Source: Rhabditoides inermis (lineage: Eukaryota; Nematoda; Chromadorea; Rhabditida; Rhabditidae). Taken from it: a stretch of DNA of 64,000 nucleotides. Position numbers and translations under genes: made by a program. Below the pieces are notes generated by a model, which was given only the letters and a program-made list of their open reading frames with translations, had not been told where the DNA came from and did no database searches. Positions 39,970 through 49,596 of the stretch are shown here, piece after piece (within the stretch, counting starts at the first letter, position 1; each line of letters opens with the position of its first letter). The stretch is taken from the NCBI GenBank assembly GCA_963966185.1, contig CAWZYM010000206.1, positions 16,001 to 80,000 on the forward strand. The letters run 5' to 3'.

Positions 39970-40408
39970 ATGGCTCAGTCCGTCGCTCCCGGAGATATCA
40001 ACACCCAGCCGGGTACCAAGATCGTCTTCAACGCCCCCTACGATGACAAGCACACCTACCACATCAAGGTGCGTGGATATCGATCGGGTATCGATCGATC
40101 ATTGAATGATTGGTCTTTTTCAGATCACCAACACTGGAGGTCGCCGCATCGGATGGGCCATCAAGACCACCAACATGAAGCGCCTCGGCGTCGACCCGCC
40201 GTGCGGAGTGCTCGACCCCAAGGAGGCCGTGCTGATGGCTGTCTCTTGCGATACGTTCAAGTACGGAGAGGAGGACACCAACAACGACCGCGTCACTATC
40301 GAGTGGACCAACACCCCCGACGGCGCCGCCAAGACCTTCCGCCGCGAGTGGTTCCAGGGCGACGGAATGGTCCGCCGCAAGAACCTCCCCATCGAGTACA
40401 ACCCTTGA
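39970..40408 (+). CDS. Major sperm protein, copy 2
   Basis: Exons 39970-40068 and 40124-40408; 127 aa, same protein as copy 1. The intron is 55 bases because of one extra T before the acceptor (TCTTTTTCAG), so retention would shift the frame, unlike in the other three copies. The 3' UTR differs from copy 1 but resembles copy 4 (CTCTCATGTTCTGTTCTCA), with AATAAA at 40440. Confidence 0.96.
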
Positions 40409-40565
40409 ATACTTCTCTCATGTTCTGTTCTCATGCAACAATAAATGTCCTTTGAAGAAGTTTTTGTTTTCAAAATAAGAGTTTGCTATGACATGGTTGT
40501 TTGGCTGTTTTCCTTAAGTATGTAGTTGTTTGGATCTACTGCGAGTCCTCTAAAGTCGTCTCTAA

Positions 40566-40727
40566 TCAGGGCCGCGCGAACGCAGCCCCTCACTCAAAAA
40601 TTTAGCTGTTGGCCAATTCCAACTCGGAACTGCCATACAGGTCAGCCTCTCCCGAAGTGCAATGGAGAAGCCTCACCATAGAGGTCCCGCCTTCATGATC
40701 ACGAGAGCCTCCCAGCCAGGTAAGTTT
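40566..40727 (-). ncRNA. U1 snRNA, copy 2
   Basis: Same length and elements as copy 1. It differs at the base of the stem between loops I and II (GACCTCTATGG against GACCTGTATGG). Convergent with MSP copy 2, 158 bases from its stop. Confidence 0.93.
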
Positions 40728-40899
40728 AAGAGCTGTCGCGCCCCCGCTCTCCACCCCTCGCAGCTGCCAACTCGCGCCGGGTTTGTGACATGCTGAGGGG
40801 GCGTGGCCAGATGAAGAATCTCTTAGCGCTGCGTAGTGGCAGAGTCAGACAGTCAGACGGTGCCAACGGACAGAAATAAATCCTCTGGCACAAAACAAG

Positions 40900-41297
40900 C
40901 GTCAACCATATTAAAGTCATCTATCAAAAATATTACATATTATTATCATCCAATATTATTGTAGCAGTTATAGTCATATAATCACAGGCATTGGTAACTT
41001 TAAATATGTATAGGGATTGCGTATAGATTTGGAGCACCAATAAAAGTCTCAATAATGTGCGAGATACAATAGCAGTACTACAAAAGTGATAATGGAAAGG
41101 TTCCCGTATTGTTAGTGCTCCGCTGAAAGAACTGTCAAATACATGAAGGAGGTAGAACAGAAGGTCATCTCCAGCAGGGATATGAACCGGTTCTGGAGAT
41201 ACGTGAAGAGCAAAGACTCTTCCAAAAAAGAGCTTTCACCAATCGCAGACAGTAAGTGAGTGTTGAGAAGTGATGACTTGGAGAGAGCTACACTCAT
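40900..41297 (+). mobile_element. U1 flank and LINE fragment, second copy, truncated
   Basis: Repeats 37505-37910 (AATATGTATAGGGATTGCGT and the LINE start), but homology stops abruptly at 41297 (CTACACTCAT), and a TAA-like change (AGTAAGTGAG) breaks the reading frame. Confidence 0.75.
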
Positions 41298-42009
41298 TAG
41301 GGGCGGCGCGCAGCGGCGCCCGTTTGTTTTGAGCTGTGACGCGCGCAACACGCCACTCCCAAGGCACACACGATTTCTCTATTCTAATACAATATACTTA
41401 ATTAGTGTGCGTTATTTGTTAGAATATCACTTTGTAAGACCTATGAGTATGATTCGTGAAACCAATATCGGTTGCGGCATCCAAAAACCGCCCTCTCTTG
41501 CTCTCTCCCGCTTTGCCACTAAACGTGTTTACGACGGCGGCGGCGGCGACGACGGTGTGCATCACGTAAGCTCCGCCCACTGCACTTTGCGCTCATTGGT
41601 CGCTCGGCTCTCTTGCGTGCGCACTCTGATTGGCTGAGCGCATGCCCCGCCCTTCGTTCACCCACTCTCGTGTCGGCTCGCCGTCCAGGCCACCGCCCCA
41701 GTTTTGGCGCGAAAACTGTGGGGGGAGGGGAGTGTGCGGAGCGGAGTGAGTGGGTAAGAGAGAGAGACGCGAAATAGCGCGTGTCAATGAGAGACTGGCA
41801 TTGGCAGGCGCACGAGCGATTCGACAAAGCAGTGCGTTTCCATATTCAGGAGACGTTTTCTAAAGTTTCGAATATGTATACATATCTCTCTCTCTCTTCT
41901 CGATTCGATCGATTCTCCCGCCAATTTGGCTCACCCTCACAGTCCACGTCTCTCCCCTCGCATGATTGTAGCTTGTAGTTTTGATTCGACAATGCAACTT
42001 TGACTTTGC
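41298..42009. other. GC-rich block with promoter-like motifs
   Basis: Starts abruptly at the LINE breakpoint with GGGGCGGCGCGCAGCGGCGC. Between 41570 and 41720 it holds two ATTGG (inverted CCAAT) boxes, two GC boxes (CCGCCC) and the palindromic E2F-type site TTTTGGCGCGAAAA. No coding exon could be supported next to it. Confidence 0.45.
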
Positions 42010-42141
42010 GGCTATCGTTAGCCAACCCGCCTTTTGGCCATAGTGTCTCAATTGAGGCACGACCCCCCTAGTATCCAAAATTTTGGATACGCAACCTAGC
42101 CCAATTTTGGGCTAAATTCGTTTTGATCCCTCGAGATCAAA
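42010..42141. repeat. Five consecutive short palindromes
   Basis: GGCTATCGTTAGCC (42010), GTGTCTCAATTGAGGCAC (42043), GTATCCAAAATTTTGGATAC (42071, perfect), TAGCCCAATTTTGGGCTA (42097) and TTTGATCCCTCGAGATCAAA (42122) follow each other within 132 bases. Confidence 0.8.
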
Positions 42142-42520
42142 TACATTTATTTTATTTTTATTTTGACTATACAATCGATTCTTTCAATTACACACAATCT
42201 TTTTTCGTGTTTTCCACAACTGGCAGAAATGCCATAAACTATTCACTCAAGTATTGGTTTTCTGTCTCTCTTTATATATTCCCTCAAAATACCCCTTTTC
42301 AATCTAACTTTTCTTCTTATCACTCAACTGCATTCTTAATGATAGAGTGCAACATACTTATGTTTCCCTTGGAAAAGATGCTTAGTGTCTTATACGATTC
42401 ACATGGAAAGTAGCATCACCGATCACTTCCGTTTAGGAGGAAGGACACCTCGGGGATCCCGCTATTCCACTAAACCGGCTTCATGATGTGATGAGGTTAT
42501 AGTAGCACAGGTGTTCTCTC
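42142..42520. other. AT-rich interval, nothing recognised
   Basis: No gene seen. The last 90 bases contain imperfect inverted repeats (CATCAC / GTGATG, GTTTAG / CTAAAC) that may form a hairpin. Confidence 0.4.
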
Positions 42521-42685
42521 ACACGGGCGGCCCACGCACTTAAGGTGGCCGATTCTTATGTAATTAAGCACCTATACACAACTTTTCACGCTGAATCCGA
42601 ATATGACCATAACTTTCCCAAAATAGCACTTTGAAAGGAGTTCGGCCACGTGCCGAATAGACTACCCTTGAAAACGACCGGCGGA

Positions 42686-42767
42686 ACAACAGCGGCGTGG
42701 CGGAATGGTTAGTGAGTTAGGAAATCGGAAATGACGGTCGGCGGTTCTATTCCCCCTGCTGTCACCA
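42686..42767 (+). ncRNA. tRNA-like segment, left arm
   Basis: A-box-like TGGCGGAATGG (42698) and B-box GGTTCTATTCC (42743) with about 45 bases between them, and an encoded CACCA end at 42762-42766. ACAGC and GCTGT could pair as part of an acceptor stem. The anticodon region does not fold convincingly, so this is a tRNA-derived sequence, not a working tRNA. Confidence 0.5.
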
Positions 42768-42920
42768 GGTTTTTTTGCAAATTTTGTCCTCGCCACCATA
42801 CCCTCCAATTGGATTTTACATAATTAGTTGTTGCATAATTGGTTATGCAAAAACATCGTTGTTAACGAAACAACAATAAACTGTTATAAGCTTTGATCGA
42901 GACGCACTGCAAAAACTAGT

Positions 42921-42999
42921 GGCAGCAGGGGAAATAGAACCGCCGACCGTCATTTCCGATTTCCTAACTCACTAACCATTCCGCCACGCCGCTGTTGTT
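42921..42999 (-). ncRNA. tRNA-like segment, right arm
   Basis: Inverted copy of the left-arm segment; its B box reads GGTTCTATTTCC, with one base inserted. Same caveats. Confidence 0.45.
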
Positions 43000-43163
43000 T
43001 CACCGGTCGTTTTCAAGGGTAGTCTATTCGGCACGTGGCCGAACTCCTTTCAAAGTGTTATTTTGGGAAAGTTATGGTCATATTCGGATTCAGCGTGAAA
43101 AGTTGTGTATAGGTGCTTAATTGAATAAGAATCGGCCACCTTAAGTGCGTGGGCCGCCCGTGT

Positions 43164-44038
43164 CAGGCTTGCCTGGGAGGGCTCGGCTTAGTTGCCACCC
43201 GGTGGCACGGGACCTGTCGCCAACCTGCATGAAGTGTCGAGTCGGGGCGCTCCCTTTGATTTTCTATTCGCACATTCTTTCCATTCGCCTCCCCGTGTCA
43301 CCCGTACGGAGGACGTGCCTCTACAAAAACCCGGCCGTGGTGGGCCATCATAAATCACCAGCGAACCAACAGAAAACCCAATATTATACTCAAACTAGTT
43401 TTGAGAGCAGAAAAATATGTGGAAGACATGTCATCCAAGTACCGTATAACAACGACCATATAGGTAAATCATGTGGAAAATTGAGATGTGTTATCTGTCC
43501 AAAAATTCGTTTCGATAATCGTGTTACTAGTAATGCTACAGGACGTACGATTTCTACCAACAAAGATGCGACAACATGTTGTTCCACCAAAAATGTGATC
43601 TATATGATAACCTGCAATCGATGTAAGTTACAGTATGTAGGTGAAACCACAACAGCTTTGAAACAACGAATGTCTGCGCATCGCCACAGTTTCAAAAATG
43701 GTATGCTAAATACTTATTTGAGTAAGCACTTCAAACTTTCGGATCATGATCCAGAAGATTTCGCCATAGATATTCTTGATAGTGTGGAAGAAAATCGTGA
43801 CAAAACAACGCTTCATGAAAAAGAACAATTTTGGATTCGAATGATGGTTACTGCATATCCCTTTGGACTCAATAGTGACAGGTGTTTGACGTGTGAACGC
43901 CGGTCGGCCCAGGACCTACCTGTTAGGGACATCCGCGTGAGCGGATGCGCCAACCCAGAGGACTTCGATATCAAACCGCAAACTACTACCGTTGATGACA
44001 AACCAGTAGTCCACATTAGTTCCCGTGGGACATAATGT
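43164..44038 (+). mobile_element. Penelope-like element, GIY-YIG endonuclease piece
   Basis: The open frame ending with the stop at 44033-44035 encodes a PLE endonuclease: a Cys cluster (CGKLRCVICPK, then CCSTKNVIYMITCNRC), the GIY-YIG core with YM and QYVGETTTALKQRMSAHRH, a histidine-rich middle (SKHFKLSDHDPEDF) and the acidic EKEQFWI with LNS near the end. These match the Zn-linked GIY-YIG domain of Penelope-like retroelements. No reverse transcriptase sequence precedes it; the foldback element at 42521-43163 forms the left border, and the ATG at 43145 lies inside that element, so the true start is unknown. The last ~55 codons belong to the repeat shared with 53964-54528. Confidence 0.8.
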
Positions 44039-45243
44039 GAATGCAATACAAGAACAGATGTTTGGCATCTTTATCTCGCATAACAAGCACACAATGAGAA
44101 ATGGATAGGGAACGGGGAAAACCCCAATGTGGACGCGGGGACGGCACCCCTCAGGTGGTCAATGGTGGGACCTAAGGTCTCAGGACTGGCATCTGAGTAT
44201 CAGCTACCGCCGTACTGAACCCCCGACTGAGTGGTGTCGGTGGCTTATATAGGGAAGGGGGCGGGGCGTGTAGAGGCGCCTCGGCCAATGGACGAGCGAC
44301 GTTCGTCCCGCGCTTCCCGCTGGTGTATCAGTAGATCGCCCGCCATGCCGTTCTCGTAAAATTGAGCGTAGGCTACACGTACTGAAAACGGCGAATGCAG
44401 GCTACATGTACACACTTCGAGCTCAACTTGTTCAGCTCCGTGTCCATGTAGCTTACATTTTGTGCAACTGGACCCCTGGCCACGCGTCTCGAGTACATGT
44501 ATGCTACATACCAAACCGTATGCTACATGTACAGGTGCCGTAAACCCGCGTTAAATTGCACTTCGGCGGCAGCTATAAGAGAAAGAGCATTTCCGGTTCA
44601 TCCGGTTCACTATGCTGCGTGGGACACCAAAAAGTATGTACACTACAAGTACACTGCTCAGTTCTTAGGATACCGTATCCGTAGAAGAGCAAACTTTTGT
44701 CAAATATGTATGCTACATTCTCGTGCTGCCGGCCCCAGCGCAGACACCGATTTTCGGCACATTTTTTGAAAGACTTTGTTAGATAGTCACATGCAATATG
44801 AAACATATTTGACAAAAGTTTGCTCTTCTACGGATACGGTATCCTAAGAACTGAGCAGTGTACTTGCAGTGTACATTCTTTGTGGTGTCCCACGCAGCAT
44901 AATGAACCGGCTAAGCCTGATGCGCTTTCTCTTATAGCTGCTGCCGAAGTGCAATTTAACGCGGGTTTACGGCACCTGTACATGTAGCATACGGTCCGGT
45001 ATGTAGCATACGTGTACTCGAGATGCGCGGCCAGGGGTCGAGTGGCACCAAATGTAAGCTACATGGACACGGAGCTGAACAAGTTGCGCTCGAAGTGTGT
45101 ACATGCAGCCTGCATTCGCCGTTTTCAGTACGCGTAGCCTACGCTCAATTTTACGAGTTGGCTGCAATCAGTGATCAGACTAGACTCGGAGCGTCTCTCT
45201 CTCGTAGAGTGAGATGCGACAGACAGAGAGTGTCTCTCTGTCA
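43874..45243 (+). repeat. PLE terminal repeat (pLTR), interrupted copy
   Basis: 43874-44352 plus 45158-45243 are practically identical to 53964-54528. The 805-base foldback element at 44353-45157 is the only difference. As in other PLEs, the repeat includes the 3' end of the ORF. Confidence 0.85.
44353..45157. mobile_element. Foldback transposon, 805 bp, inserted in the PLE repeat
   Basis: Ends CTCGTAAAATTGAGCG and CGCTCAATTTTACGAG; arms of about 355 bases are inverted copies with scattered mismatches around a ~95-base centre. A TT dinucleotide flanks both sides, while the uninterrupted copy at 54441 has a single TT, so the target duplication is TT. The arms carry many GCTACATGTA-like motifs. 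No ORF. Confidence 0.9.
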
Positions 45244-46604
45244 CACCTCCCCCCTTTGATGAGTCCGGCTCCCGACGGACTGGATTGAACCCGCCTATCG
45301 AAAGTCGAGCTTCAACTAACTCTCTCACGCACACTCCCACCTACCCCATACCAGTTACCTAAGGTGAAGGGCAGGTTGGTGCGCCGAGTCCCGCTGACTC
45401 CGTTCTTGTTCTTCAGTGCGTCGCCGGGCGGCTCTCCGCCAGCCTCCGCTGCTCCGTCGGAACAACTCCGACTTGGTATACTCAGCGTATGTTGGTGCAC
45501 TCGGTGTGGTGCTTCTATCACTCGGCCGGCCCTTCAGATCACGCCTCGAGAGCATGTCTCGGTTCCATCGCTGCTCGATCGGATCGTCCTTTGCCTGAAC
45601 CGATTGTGTTATTCACAACTCCCGTAGTACCGTAATCCTGCTGACTACCGTATACCTCAATCCGCGTCGCTCTAAAAGCGTGCCCTTGCCCGAGTCGCTC
45701 TCGGCGCGTCCAGCGGAAGCATCCACTGCTGCCCTTTTTGTTGAGGTCGCCCGCAGCCCTGCCTGCCGCTGCACGACACCACAGCTGACTCCGACTGAGC
45801 AGTTTGATCTTGACGTGCTCGGCGTGGCTCCTTCCGCCACTCGGTAGGCTTAATTCTTGGTGAATCTTGGAAGATGGGCTGAGAGTCGCATCTTGACTGC
45901 GCGTCTCGGTTCCATCGCAGTTCGATACTGGAACTCCCGGCACCTGAATGGAATGTGTTAGTTTCCACACAGATCTATCGTTCTCCAATCAATACCGTAT
46001 ACCTCGCCCATGTCGTCTTGGCGGTTCCCTCGACTCGACTCGACTTGGCGCCCTCGGCGGCCGCAGTTCGCAGCTGTACTTCTTGCCGGAGTCGCGCACG
46101 GGCCAGCTGTCGCTGCGAGTCACTACCTGAACGATAAGATGCAGCGCTGTTCAAAGCACAATGCACATGCTGACTACCGTAGCCGTCGACCTTAACTGAT
46201 CGGTCGTGATACCTGCATCTCTCCTTTCATGTTAGAACGAATCGGTGCGGGTGTGGCGGAGCGCGCGCGCTGGTTCACGTGGTGGCGTGGCAGAGTGGCA
46301 TGCAGAGTAGCGCAATCGCAGCTTCTCGACGCCTCCATATGGCTTGATGGGTTGGCCATCAGACTCGTTCACGGCTGTGCGCGTCGCGTTGTGCGTCGCG
46401 GCGCCGTGCAGCATCTTCTTGCCCGCTCACCCGTTGCCTGAAGAGAACGTTTGAGAACTCCGGAACTGACTACAGTACCACACCACAAACTACCGTATAC
46501 CCGTTGCAACTCCACTTCATACTGGCATCACAAATCGATGGCTATACCGTCGCATCCTCCGTTGAATAGGTCCGGCTGGTCGCCTGGCACACCGCTTGGC
46601 ACCG

Positions 46605-46775
46605 TCGGCGTCGCACCTTCTGTCGGCGTCGCAACTTCTGTCGGCGTTGCACCTTCTGTCGGCGTCGCACCTTCTGTCGGCGTCGCAACTTCTGTCGGCG
46701 TCGCACCTTCTGTCGGCGGCGCACCTTCTGTCGGCGTTGCACCTTCTGTCGGCGTCGCACCTCCTGTCAACGTCG
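46605..46775. repeat. 18-bp tandem repeat
   Basis: About nine copies of GGCGTCGCACCTTCTGTC with GTT/GGC/CAACTT variants. It stays open in several frames (GVAPSV on plus, TEGATP on minus). Confidence 0.85.
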
Positions 46776-48004
46776 CAGTTGAACAGCTGTTGAATGTGGT
46801 GAACATTCCTGCTTTCTCCTCGATCCGGAAATGCTTGGCCGCCCAGGTTGAATCCTGGTCGTTGCAACGACACGGTGCATCACTTGTCGATGCAGCGCTG
46901 TCTGTATGCATCTCGCGTCGTGTTGCAGTTGACGCAGTGGCACCGGTGCGAGAGCGGCACTTTTCCGGGTTATCGGGTAACCGAGAGACTTGTACTCGCT
47001 CCGATTCCGCTGGAAGTCACTGCGCTCGCTGATCAGAGTGCACGCAACCTCACTCCTCATATCACTGTTCATCCCGCTGAGCAGTTATCTTATCACATCA
47101 TGGGATACCTGTGTGTCCGTGGTCGATGGTTGGAGTAGTCGTTTTCAGCCACTGCCTTCCGAATCTGAGCTGCGCCGAGTCGGGTTGATGGGCGACCTCT
47201 GAAACAGGCACAGTTGGCGCAAAACCACACATCGACCGATTGTGTCAACTCTATACTACCATAAAAAAAAGAAAAAGAAAACCCAGATGGCCCGGGAAAC
47301 CGCAGCTTGACCCTGATCTGTTGTAAAAACCGGAATCGTGTTTGACCTTGGAAGTCCAAAGTGTGAGTGCGCAGGTCCGCTAGAGTGTGGGGTTCCCTCC
47401 TCGGATCGATTGCGGACATCACATCATCGCATCGTCCGGCATCTTGACGCCTCCCGCGTCATTCCCTCCCGATGTCGCAACATCCACTCTTTCGCTTCCC
47501 TCGCTCAGCTCGTCCGCTTTCACTCGCTTGTCCGGAGTAAGGTTGTCACTCCTCACGAATGCCGGCATAGCCGGTGACGGAAATCATCGACTCAGCTGGT
47601 CCGATACTGTTCGTTGGTGATCTTAAATCTCCGGCCGTGCTCGGCGGTACCGCTCCAATCGATGGCGCCGGATAGAAAGAATATGTGGGGTCTCTCCTCT
47701 CTCTCCTCCTCCCAATCGACTGGATATCGATCTGCTCGTCGGTCTCTTGATAGAACAGCAGCATACATATTGTCTCTATTGACCGGATAACTACCTGCAC
47801 CCTCAATGCAACTTGGGGACTCACCGGGTGGTGGTGCTCCTTCTTGGGCTGCATCGGACCGCGCCGTCTCGGATGATCGGCTGCCGCTGTCAGTCGTGTC
47901 TCGTCCGTTACGTTCTGGAACAAATAACATCTTATCAATTCTCATCTCATAAATTGACATCAAAATCAGCTTGTAACTTCACGTTTATGGTTATTCATCG
48001 CTCG

Positions 48005-48475
48005 TGTGCGCCACTGTTGACTATCGTACTGTAGCCCGTTGACTACAGTAACCATGTTGATTACCGTACCGTGACCGCGTTGACCACTATAGCAATGATG
48101 ACTACCGTGACCACGCTAACTACAGTAAGCATGACTACCATAATCGCGCTGACCACTGCAACCGCATAGACTACCGTAGCTCCTAGCCATGTTGACTACC
48201 GTAGCCATGTTGCTGACCACTGTTACTACCGTAACCGCGTAGACTACCGTAGCCATGCAGACCACAGTAACCTCGCAGACTCCAGTAATCGCGTTGACTG
48301 CCGTTTCGGCGCTGACTACAGTATGATTACCGTAACCACGCGAACTACCGTAATAGCGATGACTGCAGTAAATGCGGGGCGGGAGCTGACGACATTCGCG
48401 AAATCACGCGCGACTGCAGTAATCACGCTTATTACAGTGAATAGCCGTGTTGACTACCGTTCCACCGTTGAATGG
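48005..48475. repeat. Degenerate ~20-bp array of TTGACTACCGTAACCGCG
   Basis: More than twenty copies of GACTACCGTA or GACTACAGTA spaced about 18-25 bases, with variable linkers (GCGTT, CATGTT). Confidence 0.75.
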
Positions 48476-49596
48476 TCGGCTATCCCCTCGTACCTGATAG
48501 TAGATGAGAGCCGTCTCGTCGACCTGCTCGCCGCGTCGCCACGTAATGATGTCATTCCGCGGGTAGGGATGATCCCATCTCGCGTCGTGTGGTGTGGGTC
48601 AGCGTGGCTCGCTGCCGAGGGGCGCTGCGCCGTCACGCAACCTGAGGTGAGATGGTGAAGCGGACTGAGTCTCACTCACCTGTGAGTGGGTGGTCGTCTC
48701 TTCTCCCCGTCTCTCCCGCGGATAGATCGGCGTGGTTGCACGTGGTACGGTGACCGGTGCGCCTGCCCCGGTGGGGCGTCGCACACCTCGGCACAATGAG
48801 CGTCTCCCTCCACAAGTGCTCGCTCCGTGGCCGGTCGATGACATTGTGCGGCACTGTGCGTGCCGGCCGCTCTCTCCTCCCGTGTTGGCCGAAATGACCC
48901 TGCAGCGCGAGTGTGCAGTGACGTTTGGGGGAGATGCGAACAAGTGCACATGTGAACGTGCGAGCTGGTCGCTCTCGTCTCGCACCGGGTGGGCCGTTGA
49001 CTGAGAACGCATAAAACCCTTTCCTGTGACGTATATATACCATGATTCAACGTGGCAATACGCGACCGAAACTGTGTCAAATGAGAAAGAAAAAAAACGA
49101 TGTTCACTACACCACTCAAATAAATAACTGCTAATAAAAGGAGAAAACTTACTATAACTATAACAAGAAAAAAGAAAGATTGGACATACACAACTGATAC
49201 TATTGTTATACTGAGAAGATACACGCTATAGCAATCACTCACCTCACAACTCCTATCTTTGCGGCTGCCCGGCGATACTTGGCAGGTGATGATGGACAAT
49301 CGATTTCGGTCGATCCACTTCATCAGTAGAGAGGGAAAAGAGTATGCGTCTCTGCCCGACTCTGCCAATATCGATCGATCGACTGTCACTGAGTGTACTC
49401 GGTGCCGGTTGTCAGCAACTCGGTTCTCGCCTGCATCTCTCACGTGAGTGCAGAGAGGACGATCGTTTCGCAATCTCGGACCGCTGATGAAAGGAATATG
49501 TGAGAGTAGTGCTGGAGAGAAAAAAAATCAATGGGTGGATGATCTAAATAGCCGTAAAATTATAACTAAACGTGGGGTCTGTCTCTGATTGACAAC

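Larger units (their letters stand above)
42521..43163. mobile_element. Foldback element with tRNA-like arms
   Basis: Ends ACACGGGCGGCCCACGCACT and its reverse complement; the two ~250-base arms (42521-42770, 42919-43163) are inverted copies with few differences, separated by about 150 AT-rich bases. No transposase. It abuts the PLE endonuclease fragment on its right, and the target duplication is unclear. Confidence 0.8.
45244..48700 (-). other. Possible multi-exon coding region, unresolved
   Basis: On the minus strand several open stretches begin after good acceptors and end at GTATACGG or GTGAGT donors: 45354-45598, 45650-45957, about 46003-46133, and around 47829-47913 and 48493-48560. 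Two of them share a block (IEQRWNRD against IELRWNRD), suggesting duplicated exons. The peptides are Arg/Gln/Ser-rich and match no family I recognise. Phases do not join into one model, so this may be a decayed gene or retroelement. Confidence 0.25.

Noticed and set aside
42686..42767. Functional tRNA gene
   Set aside because: A and B boxes and CACCA are present, but no cloverleaf with a credible anticodon arm can be drawn.
45256..45300. Possible hammerhead at TTGATGAGTCCGGCTCCCGA
   Set aside because: It has TGATGA and a stem II-like hairpin, but the first core base is T, the GAAA is replaced by TGGATTGAA, and no stem III/GTC is found.
48676..49473. 265-codon minus-strand frame
   Set aside because: Switches between unrelated compositions, no family features, contains intergenic-like AT-rich sequence.
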